Assembly: GCF_037126465.1 (NCBI RefSeq)
Contig: NW_026999346.1
Location: 1,554,565-1,618,564 of the forward strand
Direction of reading: 5' to 3'
Length of the DNA: 64,000 bases
From: Ornithodoros turicata
Lineage: Eukaryota > Arthropoda > Arachnida > Ixodida > Argasidae
Shown: in pieces, positions 10,226-21,025 of the stretch
How the letters are laid out: every line of letters begins with the position of its first letter
Numbering within the stretch: the first letter of the stretch is position 1
The notes under the pieces: generated by a model
The model's database searches: none
Seen by the model: the letters and a program-made list of their open reading frames with translations, nothing else
Told to the model about the DNA's origin: nothing
Program-made: the position numbers and the translations under genes

Positions 10226-11779
10226 TCAACTTGTCAGCGCTATGGGTCGGTAACTGCACGGGTGCGAGGAATCTTTTCCTGGCTTCAGCAGTGGAACTAT
10301 GGTTGCCTCCTTCCAGCAAGAAGGGAGAACACCTTCTCGCCAGACAAAATTAAAGAAATGCAGGACAGACTTTAATGAAGTTAAAGACAGATGTTTAAGC
10401 ATGGCGTACACTATGCGATCAGGTCCAGGTGCCGAGTTTTTAGGGGATGACAGGGCCCTTTGTAGCTCCGCCATTGAAAAAGGTGAGTTGTAGCCACACC
10501 TCTCATCTAACCCACTATCAAATGTTTGTCTTTCAGCAGATGATTTAATTTTTAAGAAATTTCTGCTGTAATGGGATGAACTTGACACTTGCTGGAAATG
10601 TTCCCCGATGGCATTGGCCTGCTCCTCTATACTTTGACACACGGTACCGTTTATTTGTAGCAATGGTACACAGAAGCTTGTATAGTCGCCCTTTATTTTC
10701 TTTAGTCTGTCCCATATTATTTTTGACGGAGTTGTAGCATTTAAGGACGATACGAAATTCCTCGAAGATTCTTTCTTTGCTTGCTTTCGCGTCCAACGTG
10801 CTTTCGCTCTAGCTCTCCTGAAAGCAATTAGGTTTGTTGTAGTGGGGTGCCGTCGAAACACATCCCACGCCCGGTTTTGTTCTTTGCCTGTGCTTCCACA
10901 ATCGCTCATCCACCAAGGCTTGGAGCGCTTGGGGAGTCGGCCAGATGTTTGTGGAATAGACTGTTCAGCGGCATTTATAATTGTACGAGTGATCAACTTA
11001 TTTGCCTCCTCAATATTCAAACCCTGAAAAGCAGAAGATGGGAAACTAGCTTCTCGTTCAAATATTTCCCAATTTGCCTCTTCTAATTTCCACCGTGGTG
11101 AACGTGTTCTTATGTTGTTAGTGTGACCACTCAATTTAATAATGAGCGGAAAATGGTCGCTACCTCGGGGATTCTGTTCGACTGTCCAGTCAAGAAACTG
11201 GAAAATGGATGGGCTGCATAGTGAAATGTCTATGCAAGAAAAATTTTGTGTAGAAGAGTTCACATAAGTAGGTAGCCCAGTATTCACAAGACAGAGTGAC
11301 CCCGAAAGGAGGACCCTCTCCAACATTTTCCCCCGTGCATCTAGTTTGGAACTTCCCCACAAAGGATTGTGGGCATTCAGGTCGCCTAAAATTATAAACG
11401 GCTGGGGGAGTTGATTGCATAAGTCTTCGAGATCTCTTTGCTCTATTACCACTGATGGGGGCAGGTACAGTGAACATACAGTGAGAGTCCTGTCGAGGCA
11501 CACTACGACTGCTACTGCCTCCAAGTCTGTAACGAGTGGAAAGTGTTTTGCAGGTATGCACTGTGGAAGGACCACAGCCACACGACCAGATGCACGTGCG
11601 CTGTCTGTGCGGTCCATCCTGGAAATATTATGTCGGCGGAAAGGGTTTAAGTGTTTTTCGTGTAGGTATGTTTCTTGTAGGCAGAAACAGACAGCTCTGT
11701 ACTTTTCAAAAAGATCGTGTACATTATCAATGTTACTGTAGAGGCCTCGACAGTTCCACTGAAGGAATACCTGTCCCAT
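10226..11779 (-). pseudogene. I-1 ORF2 N-terminal part: APE endonuclease and RT fingers
   Basis: Likely start is the ATG at 11779 (MGQVFLQWNCRG). APE motifs in order: LQWNCRG, FCLQETYL, SLYLPP, GDLNAHNPLWG, GSDHFPLI. The RT begins with SAPGPDRIVYAMLKHL and WKEATIVPLLKPGKD, then SYRPIALTS. It ends at the deletion that removed about 160 bp, including the segment I-2 encodes as FFDLEKAYDTAW. The endonuclease nicks target DNA for primed reverse transcription. Confidence 0.9.
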
Positions 11780-11827
11780 AATTAGAATGGAAATAGGAAA
11801 GAGCAAAGGGACTCTGTACATTGTGTG

Positions 11828-12211
11828 TTAAGGGGGTGTGACCCTTGGCGGGGGGGGGGGGCTCTGTTTATCCTTTGACTTGCCTCTACGTCGACCTCCA
11901 TGTTTGTCTCTTTGCTCCTTCCCTTGGGAAGGAGCTCTCTGGTCCAGTGTACTTGGAAGACTTGACGATGATTTCTGCGACATGCAGTCATCATCGTCAA
12001 GCTCCATTGAGTGTGTGGCAGTCTGGGATGACCTCCCAGTGAGATTATCCCAGACTGAAAACGTGCCATCAACCTCCGTAGAGATTGTGGCGGGAGCCGG
12101 CGGAGGCGAACTCTCCGCAGACATTTCTTGTGTTTGGGGAGTGTGGAGTGGAGGCCCACAAGTTTGGTTCTCCACGAATACTCTGAGTGGTGCCACTCCC
12201 CTACGCACCAC
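11828..12211 (-). pseudogene. I-1 ORF1 C-terminal tail
   Basis: Continuation of the gag-like ORF1 after a frameshift near 12230-12290: VVRRGVAPLRV, then an acidic and serine-rich stretch (MELDDDDCMSQKSSSS) and a basic tail (GGRRRGKSKDKQSPPPPP). The proline run is encoded by a G-run near 11850-11861 on the + strand, of different length in I-2. No enzymatic motif is visible. Confidence 0.7.
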
Positions 12212-12290
12212 CTCAGAAAACGTTCCTTTTTTTTTGAAAGTCCAGCTGTGGTTTTGCTGCCTTATACGTCAGGTTTTGTTCGGTCCTGAT

Positions 12291-13055
12291 TCAAAGTATA
12301 TCTTTTTCGTCTTTCCAACGTGGGCATGACCTCGAATATGCCGAATGGCTGTCTTGACAATTGACACAGTGAAATTCTTTGCTACATGACTCCGGCGTAT
12401 GGTCATTACCGGCACACTTTGGGCAAGCTTGTTGTCCGCGACACATATGGGAGCTGTGGCCGAAACGTTGACATTTAAAGCATTGCCTGGGGTTTGGAGT
12501 GAATGGTCGTACACGACAGTTAATGTAGCCAGATTTGATCTCTGACGGGAGTGTGTGTAACTGAAAAGAGAGTATTACGTGCTTTGTTTGGACTTCCTTA
12601 CAATCCCTTATCATCACAATGCGCTTTGCACATACGACCCCTTGATCCTTCAATCCTTCCTCGATCTCTGCTTCCGAACAAGAAAGGAGTTCATCCTCGG
12701 ATATCACACCTTTCACTAGGTTTAAGGTGCGGTTTGTTGTGACCGTAACTTTGATGTCACCAACCTGTTTCACTGCTTGGAGTGCGGCACTCTGTTGTTT
12801 TGTGTGGACTTCAACCTGAAGATCCCCAGTGTTTAGCTTTTTAGCATTGTAAGACTTGCCTAGAAGTCTCTCTAGTTCCTTTGCTACTAGAAATGGTGAT
12901 ACTTTCGCAAGGGGTTTGGATTCATTGTCCGATTTTATCACAAGTACTTTGGGGAACCAGGGTTCCGGGTTTAAACCTACGATATCAAGTCTAACTCTAT
13001 CGGTGCGACCCCTTTTCAAGGGTCGATCATGATTTTTTATGCTGGCTGAATCCAT
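12291..13055 (-). pseudogene. I-1 ORF1, gag-like protein with zinc knuckles
   Basis: Starts at the ATG at 13055 (MDSASIKNHDRPLKRGR), chosen because I-2 starts the same way. It has an RRM-like region (GDLQVEV..QSAALQAVKQVGDIKVTV) and three knuckles: CX2CX4HX4C (CFKCQRFGHSSHMC), CPKCAGNDHTPESC and CVNCQDSHSAYSRSC. Such proteins bind the element RNA. The frame stops at 12291-12293 after DEKDIL, where I-2 continues DEKDILRIRTEQK, so a frameshift cut it. Confidence 0.85.
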
Positions 13056-13556
13056 AAAGATATGTATGTAATTCAGTGCAGTGGGGTGCCGCCCACCACC
13101 GAGCCCAACCAGGGGAACGTACGGTCTGCACGTTAACACTTCCCCTGCACTATACCCTAGTGCAGCTTCCGGAGAGTGAAAGACTGCCCAAAGTTTACCC
13201 TTGCCGCCAAAGAAGGTGAAAAGAGGAAAATGAGAGAAGGAAGGAGACTAAGGAAGAGAAAGTAATGAAAAGGGAGATGGCGACTAGCTGAATAATCCTG
13301 GCCGGGCCTTCCAGGACCACCCGACTATGGGAAGCAGGGGCCAAAGCGGTGTATTGCTTTCCCAGAGGGGCCCCGAAGGGTCCGAAACAACCTCCGGGTC
13401 CACTCAACTGCCAGGATGCCCGTTTCCCCAGACACGGGAAAGCCACGCGCAGCTATACGTGGGGGTCTCCCTCCTGCGGCGACCCAACCGTTGGTGCAGG
13501 AGGGGGCTACTGCGGCTGCTGCCGGGCGATGGGGGCGCCAAGTTCCCGACGCCGGG
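13056..13556 (-). other. I-1 5' UTR / internal promoter region
   Basis: 501 bases without a supported ORF, highly similar to the 5' ends of I-2 and I-4. It contains a long stem: CTCCCTCCTGC pairs with GCAGGAGGG around an inner CCAACGGTTGG hairpin (13468-13508 on the + strand). The first transcribed bases read CCCGGCGTCGGGAACTTGG, itself able to fold. I-group elements use internal promoters at the 5' end, so this is the likely one (inference). Confidence 0.6.
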
Positions 13557-13567
13557 CACGCTGGGAA
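13557..13567. repeat. Target-site duplication of LINE I-1, right copy
   Basis: CACGCTGGGAA, matching 8065-8075. Confidence 0.85.
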
Positions 13568-14939
13568 AGGTTATTCTGCCAGGAAGCCGCCAGCCAAGGT
13601 TCCTCGTAACAAACAAGAAAGAAGGCGTCTCCGTTACAAGGAGCATCAACGACTTGACCGCAAGGGACCCAAGGTCCTGTGTCACGAACTGATGGCTGGA
13701 TTGGAAGGCGCCTCAGTCGATTTGGCCTCTCTTCATAACGAATATGACGTCGTCATGTCAAGTGTGTCAACAAGAAGAGTATCTGTACCCCCGCTGCCAG
13801 GGCGGCTTTGCGTCCCTATGAGACCCATTTCCGTCGATGAAGTTCAACACTGTTTGGCGATGGCCAATCTTCACTCAGCTCCGGGCCCTGATGGCGTGAC
13901 CATCGGTATGCTCAAGCAAATCCCTCCCGACATCCTCTGCTGCATCTTTAATAGCTTTCTGCTTTATAATGCTACCCCACCCGAGCTCAAGAGGTCTAAG
14001 ACAGTCTTCGTCCCCAAGAAGCCGAGCCCGACGGGACCTTTCGATTAGAGACCCATCACGGTTTCGCCTGTGCTGCTGAGAATCTATACTAGAAACCTGC
14101 TCTCTAGGTTCGGCTCATTGAGGTCATGCCATGACTATCAAAACGGCTTACTGGCGAACCGCAGTACAGGATCTAACCTTCTCCTACTACAGGGTGTTAT
14201 GCGTTACGCCAAGAGACAGCATAAGCCTCTATATGCAGCCAGCCTGGATTTGAGAAAGGCGTTTGACCTTGTCAGTCACCACGCGATATTCGAGGCGGTC
14301 AGGGGCCGGCCGCTACCGGAGCCGTACTGCGACATCCTACGGGAACTCTATGACGGCTGCACAACAGTGTTTCATCTACGAGGAGCCACCGATGATGTGC
14401 ATGTCCCAGTCAGGAGGGGGATCAAGCAGGGTGACCCTCTGTCACCCTTTCTCTTCAACTGCGTGCTTGCCCCCTCCTGCGTGAGCTAAATGAAACCGGA
14501 CTGGGCTTCCATTTGGACGGCACCACAGCGGCCGCCTTGGCCTTTCCAAATGATGTTCTCTTGATTTCTGACAACCATGAAGCCCTCCAGGAACTAATCA
14601 ACATTACCGAGGGTTATTTAGACAAGGTTCAACTGCAGATAAACCCATTGAAGACTCAATATTTCGGGTGGATCTGGTCAAGTGAGCAGGGCTGGTTTAA
14701 CTACAACATTGACCCCATTCGGGTGGCTGGATATACAGTCCCGCCTGTCCAGCGAGAGGTACCTGTGAGGTAGTGAGGTACTTGGGGTTGAGACTTCATG
14801 TGCATAGCGGCCCGTCAATGGCCGATGAGAAGACGGACGCAACGGTCGATGTAATCAAGAAGGCAGCCCTCAAGCCCTTCCAACGCTTGCGATGTTTTAA
14901 AGAGTTAGTTGTCCAGCGGCGACTCTACACGCTAGCCAG
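13568..14939 (+). pseudogene. R2-like element C, right part: basic linker and reverse transcriptase
   Basis: Resumes the protein cut by I-1: RRRLRYKEHQRLDRKGPKVLCHELM, then RT blocks SAPGPDGVTIGML, RPITVSP, motif A ASLDLRKAFD, motif B IKQGDPLSPFLFN. There is a stop at 14046-14048 where relatives have tyrosine (DYRPIT), a deletion near 14470-14480 and a stop at 14771-14773. The catalytic box reads FPND instead of FADD near 14545-14556, losing the first aspartate. It ends at 14939 (RRLYTLAS), fused to mid-unit satellite, so the endonuclease is gone by rearrangement. Confidence 0.85.
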
Positions 14940-15158
14940 TCTACTCATTCGACGCTTTTCCTCCACATTAGGATCGTGCATCTGAGGCACAAACTCGCAA
15001 AGTATGGGGTAACAACAGGGGGAACTACGGTGTTCTTTCGGTAGTCAAATAAACGCCATTCTACTCATTCGACGCTTTTCTTCCACATTAGGATCGTGCA
15101 TCTCAGGCACAAACTCACAAAGTATGGGGTAACGGCAGGGGGAACTACAGTGTTCTTT
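14940..15158 (+). repeat. R2-target tandem repeat, block S2
   Basis: Starts mid-unit (TCTACTCATTCGACGC) at a breakpoint in element C. A second unit starts at 15042 with TAGTCAAATAAACGCC. It ends at TTCTTT (15158), the 5' junction of element E. Both units carry the rare variant GGGGGAACTAC, and the first also has GTAACAACAGG, seen again near 45895-45915. Confidence 0.9.
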
Positions 15159-15293
15159 GGCTCCCGCTCCCGCCGCACTGGGATTTGAAGGTCCTGCGGC
15201 TGCTGCGAATGAGATCAGAACAAGTACTAGGGGATCTGAAGGCGCCTCCCATGCATACGGCGAAGAAATGGAGGGCCCCGCTGGGCGTCAGGC

Positions 15294-16331
15294 GTGTGTT
15301 CGGGTGGGGCTTTGTCTGGCGTCGGGGCTGGCAGCTCAGTATCGGGGGGTGGTTCCCCCGAAGAGGCTCAGTTACACTCCAGTTCTGTACAACCTGAGTT
15401 GCGAGTTGCTGCGGGATCCGAGGTGGTACCAACGGATCCCCATGAGAGTACGTCAAAGGTCAACCGTACTACTCAAATGCAGACTGTGGCTTCTGACGGG
15501 GTTGGCTTCCCTGCTGCTGAGTTATCGGAGGAGCGAGAGCTCTCCAACCTTTCTGTATTGGCTGAGGCCATAGTTGCAGCAGGCGCACAACCGCCTCACT
15601 TTGATAATCTCTCAATGGTTGTAGCCACCTCAAGCAATGAGGGATTGGCGCTTCTTGGATACTGCGGTCCCACTGATTTGCTGCCGGACCAGGGGCCGGA
15701 TTTGGTCCCTCCTGCGCGCGCGGCCGGGGGCCCCCGGGGGCCCATATCCTACGGGCGTTGAACGGACCCCGAACTCATCGCCTTGGCCAGGGCCGAACTC
15801 CAGATAAAAGGCCACCTTTACGTTAATGAAGAGCTGGCGAAGACCTTCACAACAAGATATCTCACGTCAATCAGGATGGTGCGTCATCAGCCGCGTTACC
15901 GGGCCATCATGCGAAAGGTTGAGGAGGAGGAAGATAACCAACAGGCGAGGGTGCGTCCTTCTAGGCGACCCATGGCTCAACATCAAAGAACACGACTTTG
16001 CCTCGAAGAGGTACAGGCGGATTTGGCGAGACAGGGACTTCTCGATCCCGCATTGGGTCATAATCTGGTGTCGGCCCCGGTAAGTACTGTGGATTTGAAG
16101 GCGATTTACAAACACTTCGGTGTTAACTCCACCCGGCCCACAAAAGGGAAAGAGCGACCTACGAGAAGGTTCCAGTCGAGACGGAGCGCCAAGAGGTCTA
16201 GGAAGCAAGAGCGGTTTTTACAGCATCAACAGCTCTACCGCAAAGGCCCCAGGGTCCTGACCCACCACCTCATGCTGGAGAACGAACTGGGCGGGGACGC
16301 AATCTCACTGGAAGATGTCCATGCAACATAG
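15294..16331 (+). pseudogene. R2-like N-terminal linker and Myb-like domain (element E)
   Basis: Frame 3. The linker carries LSVLAEAIVAAGAQPP, a variant of the LAE..LTPP motif. The Myb-like domain begins ISYGR, then TGA 15759-15761 where relatives have tryptophan (YGRWTD), and continues LIALARAELQIKG..LTSIRMVRHQPRYRAIMRK. Then VSTVDLKAIYKHFGV and a basic block RSRKQERFLQHQQLYRKGPRVLTHHL. A second stop (TAG 16329-16331) precedes the RT in the same frame. Confidence 0.78.
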
Positions 16332-17435
16332 GACATAATATTCTCTTCGAGCGAGCCACCAGAGCGCCCACCGGTCCCTTATGGGGTTCCCGTACAGCCG
16401 GGCACATTGCCTGTTTCCCTGTTCTCTTCCGAAGAAGTCTATTCAGCCCTCAGAGGAATGAACACCAAGTCTTCCCCTGGTCCTGATGGAACCCGTGTTT
16501 GTGACCTTCAGCGACTTCCGATCTCCATACTTACACATATACTCAACAACGTTTGGCATTACAAGAGAATTCCGGATGACCTCAAGACTTCGAGAACTGT
16601 CTTTATACCAAAGAAGGCCGCCCCTAGTTCTGCCGGGGATCTTCGGCCCATCACGGTTACTCCCATGCTGACTAGACTTCTTTCCAATGTGCTACTTGGT
16701 CGACTCTCACGTGAGCCTCAATTTCATCCCCTTCAAGGAGGATTTCAATCCGATAGAAGCACCAGTACCAACCTCCTACTGCTACAAAGCACCATGAAGG
16801 TCATGAAGAAGAAGAAGAGAAGCCTATACATCGCCAGCCTCGACCTTAAGAAAGCCTTCGACTCATTGGCTCACGAGGCCATCTTTAGTGCCCTACCAAA
16901 TAGAGGATTCCCGGATCACTACGTGGAATTCATCGAACATTTATACGAAGGATGCTCCACCACATTTCATTTAGACGGAAGATCAGACGGCAAGAGGGTA
17001 CCGGTACGCCGGGGAATCAAGCAAGGCGACCCCCTATCTCCGTTTTTATTTAATGTGGTCCTCGATCCTCTCTTCCACAAGCTAAACTCTTCAGGGCTCG
17101 GAGTAACCATAGATCCAGCCCATGCTTCAGCATTGGCGTTTGCCGACGATGTTGTTTTCATGTCGGAAAGCTTTGAGGGCCTGAAGACTCTTATCTTCAG
17201 CACTGAAGAATTTCTCAAATCTACTGGCCTCTCTTTTAACCCCTCAAAAACCCAATATCTAGGTTGGAGATATGATGGAAGAAGAAAGTGGTTTAGCTAC
17301 AAAATTCCACCATTACCCATAGGCGACACTTTGATTCACCCTCGCCTGAAGAATGTCCAAACAAGGTATTTAGGGCTGAGCATTTCCCGAACAGGGGGCC
17401 CCAGGTGGAAGACGAACTGTCTGAAAGGATGCTAA
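16332..17435 (+). pseudogene. R2-like reverse transcriptase (element E)
   Basis: Frame 3, open throughout: SSPGPDGTRVCDLQ, GDLRPITVTPML, FHPLQGGFQSDRSTSTNLLLLQ, motif A ASLDLKKAFD, motif B IKQGDPLSPFLFNVVLD, catalytic FADDVVFMSES near 17140-17170, then FNPSKTQYLGWRYDG. All palm residues are intact. Near 17395-17410 a one-base shift moves the protein to frame 2, where the thumb and endonuclease follow. Confidence 0.9.
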
Positions 17436-18565
17436 GAATCATTCGACACGCCTCATTAAAACACTTTCAAAGGATGCGCTGCATAAACGCTCTCGTTACT
17501 CCACGCTATCTATTCATCCTGGCCAACTCCCTCTCGGTCTTAAGCGATGCGGGCAAGAAAGAGAAGTCTCTGCGGAACGTGATCAAGCAAATTTTACACC
17601 TTCCCCACACCTTCCCGACTGCCCATATTCACTTTCCCGCTCGAGAGGGAGGGCTTGGATTGCTACAGCGTCAGTGGATAGCGGCTAGCATGCAGCTGAA
17701 GGCCCTTGCCAGGATGGCCCGCCTGGGGTCGCCTTTCGTGGACACGATCTTAGCAGCATTATCCGAACAAGAAGGGCGACTCTCTTCCTTTTTGTGGCTT
17801 CCGTCAGGCATCACAGCGCAGACGGAGCTGGCGACTGCGCTACACTCCGCCAAGAAAGCTTATGTGTCCAACTCGATAGCTTCGTACAACAATCACTCCC
17901 TATTTGCACACAGGAGGGAACGTGCTGGAAACACGTGGCTCTATCACGATAGTGGGTTGTTAAAGGATGGCGACAGGATCAAAGCCCTTCGGCTTAGAAC
18001 AAACTTATATCCCACGAGGTCACTTACAAATAAACATGCGAACGATCCTAAATCCAGAGAGCGCCACTTTTGTCATGGAAAAGAGGAAACAGCCTTCCAC
18101 ATCCTACAAGGCTGCGAGAAAGTACACTTGCCACGGGTGCAGAGGCACAATTTCGTTGCAAATGAAATTGTTCGCCTCACTCAGAAATATAACCCTGATG
18201 TCGCTGTAACCCAGGAGAGGGTGTTTACCTCCACAACTGGAATCAGATTAAAACCAGACATTGTGATCTCCGAAGGTGACTCGGTGACCATACTTGACGT
18301 GGCAGTCGCCTGGGACGCCGCACCGAGCTCACTGGAGGAGATCAACAGATCGAAAGAATTAAAATATTCGTGTCTGGCGGGAACCTTTCCGGATAAGACC
18401 GTTTCAGTTATGGGGCTGTGTTTCGGGGCCAGGGGCGGAACCTGTGCCTCTACCCGCACAACGTTATTGAATTTAGGCCTCTCTCGAAGTGACCTCGCTT
18501 GGCTTTCATCCCGCGTCCTAATTGGCAGCCTCATTGTCCTAAGTCATTTCAATCGTTATGTTTAA
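17405..18565 (+). pseudogene. R2-like thumb, CCHC and restriction-like endonuclease (element E)
   Basis: 386 codons without a stop, in the frame after the RT. It contains FPAREGGLGLLQRQWIAASM, IKALRLRTNLYPTRS, a knuckle where the first cysteine is arginine (REHFC-type: RERHFCHGKEETAFH..C), VQRHNF, and the nuclease core KPDIVISEGDSVTILDVAVAWD (about 18253-18315), then GARGGTCASTRTT and the C-terminal LIGSLIVLSHFNRYV. The intact C-terminus and 3' UTR mark the true 3' end of the family. Confidence 0.9.
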
Positions 18566-18817
18566 CCGTTTGTGCTGACCTACCGGGTCTCCGGGTATCT
18601 TTTGACGGATCAAGATTTTTATGGGTTGTTCTCTTTTATTCCGTTTTACCGATTGGTTTTAACTGTTCTATTTTACCGGTTTTACCAAGTGGGAATGCTG
18701 GGGGCCATCTGGGCAGTCCATCGCTTAGCCCTGGTCTTTAACCATGGGCTGACCCCCAACACATCCCACTTGAACCGACACCCCTTTTACCCTTTTTTTT
18801 TTGGAAATTCCGTGTTT
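18566..18817 (+). other. 3' UTR of R2-like element E
   Basis: T-rich, no ORF. In R2 the 3' UTR RNA is what the protein recognises to start reverse transcription. It ends CGTGTTT directly before TAGCCAAATAAACG, the same junction as A, G, H, L and J. Confidence 0.75.
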
Positions 18818-19411
18818 TAGCCAAATAAACGCCATTATGCTCATTCAACGATTTTCTCCCACATTAGGATCGTGCATCTGAAGCACAAACTCACAAAGTA
18901 TGGGGTAACGGCAGGGGAAAATACTGTGTTCTTTCGGTAGCCAAATAAACGCCGTTCTACTCATTGACGCTTTTCTCTCACATTAGGATCGTGGATCTGA
19001 GGCACAAGCTCACAAAGTATGGGGTAACAGCAGGAGAAAATACTGTGTTCTTTCGGTAGCCAAATCAACGCCATTCTACTAATTCGACGCTTTCTCCCAC
19101 GTTAGGATCGTGCATCTGAGGCACAAACTCATAAAGTTTGGGGTAACGGCAGGGGAAAATACTGTGTTCTTTCGGTAGCCAAATCAACGCCATTCTACTC
19201 ATTCGACGCTTTCTCCCACATTAGGATCGCGCATCTGAGGCACAAACTCATAAAGTATGGGGTAACGGCAGGGGAAAATACTGTGTTCTTTCGGTAGCCA
19301 AATAAACGCCATTCTACGCACTCGACGCTTTTCTCCCACATTAGGATCGTGCATCTGAGGTACAAACTCATAAAGTATGGGGTAACGGCAGGGGAAAATA
19401 CTATGTTCTTT
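18818..19411 (+). repeat. R2-target tandem repeat, block S3 (five units)
   Basis: Five units of about 118-121 bp from TAGCCAAATAAACG (18818) to TTCTTT (19411), the last cut by the 5' junction of element D. Variation among units is a few percent. Confidence 0.93.
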
Positions 19412-20171
19412 CCCGGACTTCTATATCCAGTTGCTCCGGAACCTGTACAGTAATTGTACAACCTCCTTCTTCTTAAATGGTAAGTCGGACGGCCAGAGAG
19501 TGTCTGTGAATCAAGGCATTAAACAAGGCGACCCGCTATCCCCATTTCTGTTCAATGCGGTCTTGGACCCGTTGTTACAGAAGGCCAATAAATCTGAATT
19601 GGCTGTGTCCGTGGGTGGCCAGAAGGCGGCGGCCATGGCGTTTGCCGATGACCTCTTGCTTATGTCTGGAAGCTATGAAGGGCTACGGGCTTTAACAAAC
19701 GAGACAACTGACTATCTAAAGAGCCTGGTTTTGACTGTAAACCCCCGCAAGACGCAGTATTTTGGTTGGAGATACAATGGCGTGAGGAAGTGGTTTGACT
19801 ATACACTCCTCCCATTGAGAATTGATGGATGTTCCATCCCATCCTTACCCAAGGAGACCCCAGTGAAGTAGCTCGGGCTGCAGATATACCTGAACAAGCC
19901 CCCCAGGGCTAACGATGAGATGGCTGAGAAGATCGTGGCATTGATCAGAAGGGCGGCATTGAAATCGTTCCAGAAGGTCAGGTGTATTAACACCTTGGTA
20001 TCTACGAGATACCTATATATACTCTCTAACAGCCTTAATGTGAGATCAGAGGCAGCCCGACGTGGTAAGATCATGAGGACCATTACCAAGAATGTGCTCC
20101 ACCTTCCATCATCATCCCATGTGGACATGCCAGCAAGGGAAGGTGGGCTAGGCATGCTACCACTAGAATGA
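19412..20171 (+). pseudogene. R2-like RT C-terminal half (element D)
   Basis: Frame 3 from the 5' truncation point: motif B IKQGDPLSPFLFNAVLD, catalytic FADDLLLMSG near 19640-19670, VNPRKTQYFGWRYNG. A TAG at 19869-19871 replaces the tyrosine of KYLGL; the frame then continues to the REGGLGM block. At 20169 one base is missing from the EWTAA tryptophan, shifting into frame 2. Confidence 0.85.
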
Positions 20172-20787
20172 CAGCGGCGACCTGCCAAGCTAAAGCCTAT
20201 GCAGGGCTAGCCCGTATAGGGCTCCCTTTCGTGGATGCTGTGCTCTCTGAGCCCCTTAAAGACCATCAAGAAAGGCTAGCCCAATATTTGGGCATTCCTA
20301 TGGGAATATCGGATAGAGGCGACCTGGAGTTGGCACTGAAAGAAGCTCGAAAGCAGGCGATCGAGAAATCGATCCAAACTTATACCAATAAAAGTATGTT
20401 CTCTCACCGAAGCGAGCCTGTTAAAAATCAATGGTTATACCATGATTCCAGATACATGGCCTATGGAGACAGAATACGAGCTCTCAGACTAAGGGCCAAC
20501 TTATACCCTACCAGGGCCCTATCTAACAAACATGCCACAGATCCCAAAGCCATTGAGTGCAGGTTCTGCAAAGAGAAGCCAGAGACAGCATTCCACATAC
20601 TACAAGAATGTGAAAGGGTCCACTTACCAAGGGTGGAAAGGCATAATTTCATAGCGAAGCAGGTCGTACGACTGATCAAGAAGTACAATCCCGAGGTGGA
20701 AGTGGAAGAGGAGAAGCTGATAACTTCTCAAGATGGAGTCAGGTTGAAGCCTGACGTAATCATCAAAAAGGGCGATGACGTTAAGAT
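20168..20787 (+). pseudogene. R2-like CCHC/RLE domain, left part (element D)
   Basis: Frame 2: TAATCQAKAYAGLARIGLPFVDAVL, IRALRLRANLYPTRA, knuckle CRFC..FHILQEC, RVERHNF and the first half of the nuclease core KPDVIIKKGDDVKI, where I-2 is inserted. The second half lies at 26354-26617. Joined by inspection the PD...D spacing is as in the relatives. Confidence 0.87.
20774..20787. repeat. Target-site duplication of LINE I-2, left copy
   Basis: GATGACGTTAAGAT; right copy at 26340-26353 reads GATGTCGTTAAGAT (one mismatch, so one copy mutated after insertion). Confidence 0.88.
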
Positions 20788-20977
20788 TTGATTTGATTGT
20801 GGTTTTATTGGCGCATCAGCTACAAAGGCCATAATGCGCCAAATACCAGTGAAGACTAGTTAATTAAAAAGTGCATGTGCTGGACTAAAATTTGAGTACC
20901 TGTTAGATTAGTATTTAAAATCACAAATCTTTTAAAAACCCAGTATCTTTCAAAAACCTATACACGTTCTCAAAAGG

Positions 20978-21025
20978 TGATGATGATGATGATGATGCTT
21001 CAGGTTTTCTTGGCGCATAAGCAAC
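20978..21025 (-). mobile_element. Micro-insertion: 48-bp tail of a TGA-tail I-type LINE
   Basis: About six TGA units followed by TTTTCTTGGCGCATAAGC, which resembles the 3' end of I-3 and I-4 (TGA repeats then TTTT-TGGCGC). It is flanked by 13-bp duplications CGTTCTCAAAAGG (20965-20977, 21026-21038), which occur once in I-1. This is an extreme 5' truncation made by target-primed reverse transcription. Confidence 0.85.

Larger units (their letters stand above)
8076..13556 (-). mobile_element. I-group LINE I-1, full-length insertion (TCAAA-tail subfamily)
   Basis: Non-LTR retrotransposon on the - strand: 5' UTR at the right end, gag-like ORF1 with three zinc knuckles, ORF2 with APE endonuclease, RT and RNase H, and a 3' tail of about four TCAAA units (8078-8099, read on the - strand). 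Duplications of 11 bp flank it (8065-8075, 13557-13567). The order of domains and the RNase H place it in the I group. ORF2 carries an internal deletion near 10190-10230 removing RT motif A, so the copy is dead. Confidence 0.9.
15159..18817 (+). mobile_element. R2-like element E, 5'-truncated with intact 3' end
   Basis: Begins after TTCTTT in the linker region upstream of the Myb domain (no ribozyme or zinc fingers) and ends before TAGCCAAATAAACG at 18818. It contains the Myb-like domain, RT and RLE, and a 252-nt 3' UTR. It is the best preserved RT/RLE pair of this subfamily here: two nonsense codons in the N-terminal part and one frameshift between RT and endonuclease. Confidence 0.88.
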
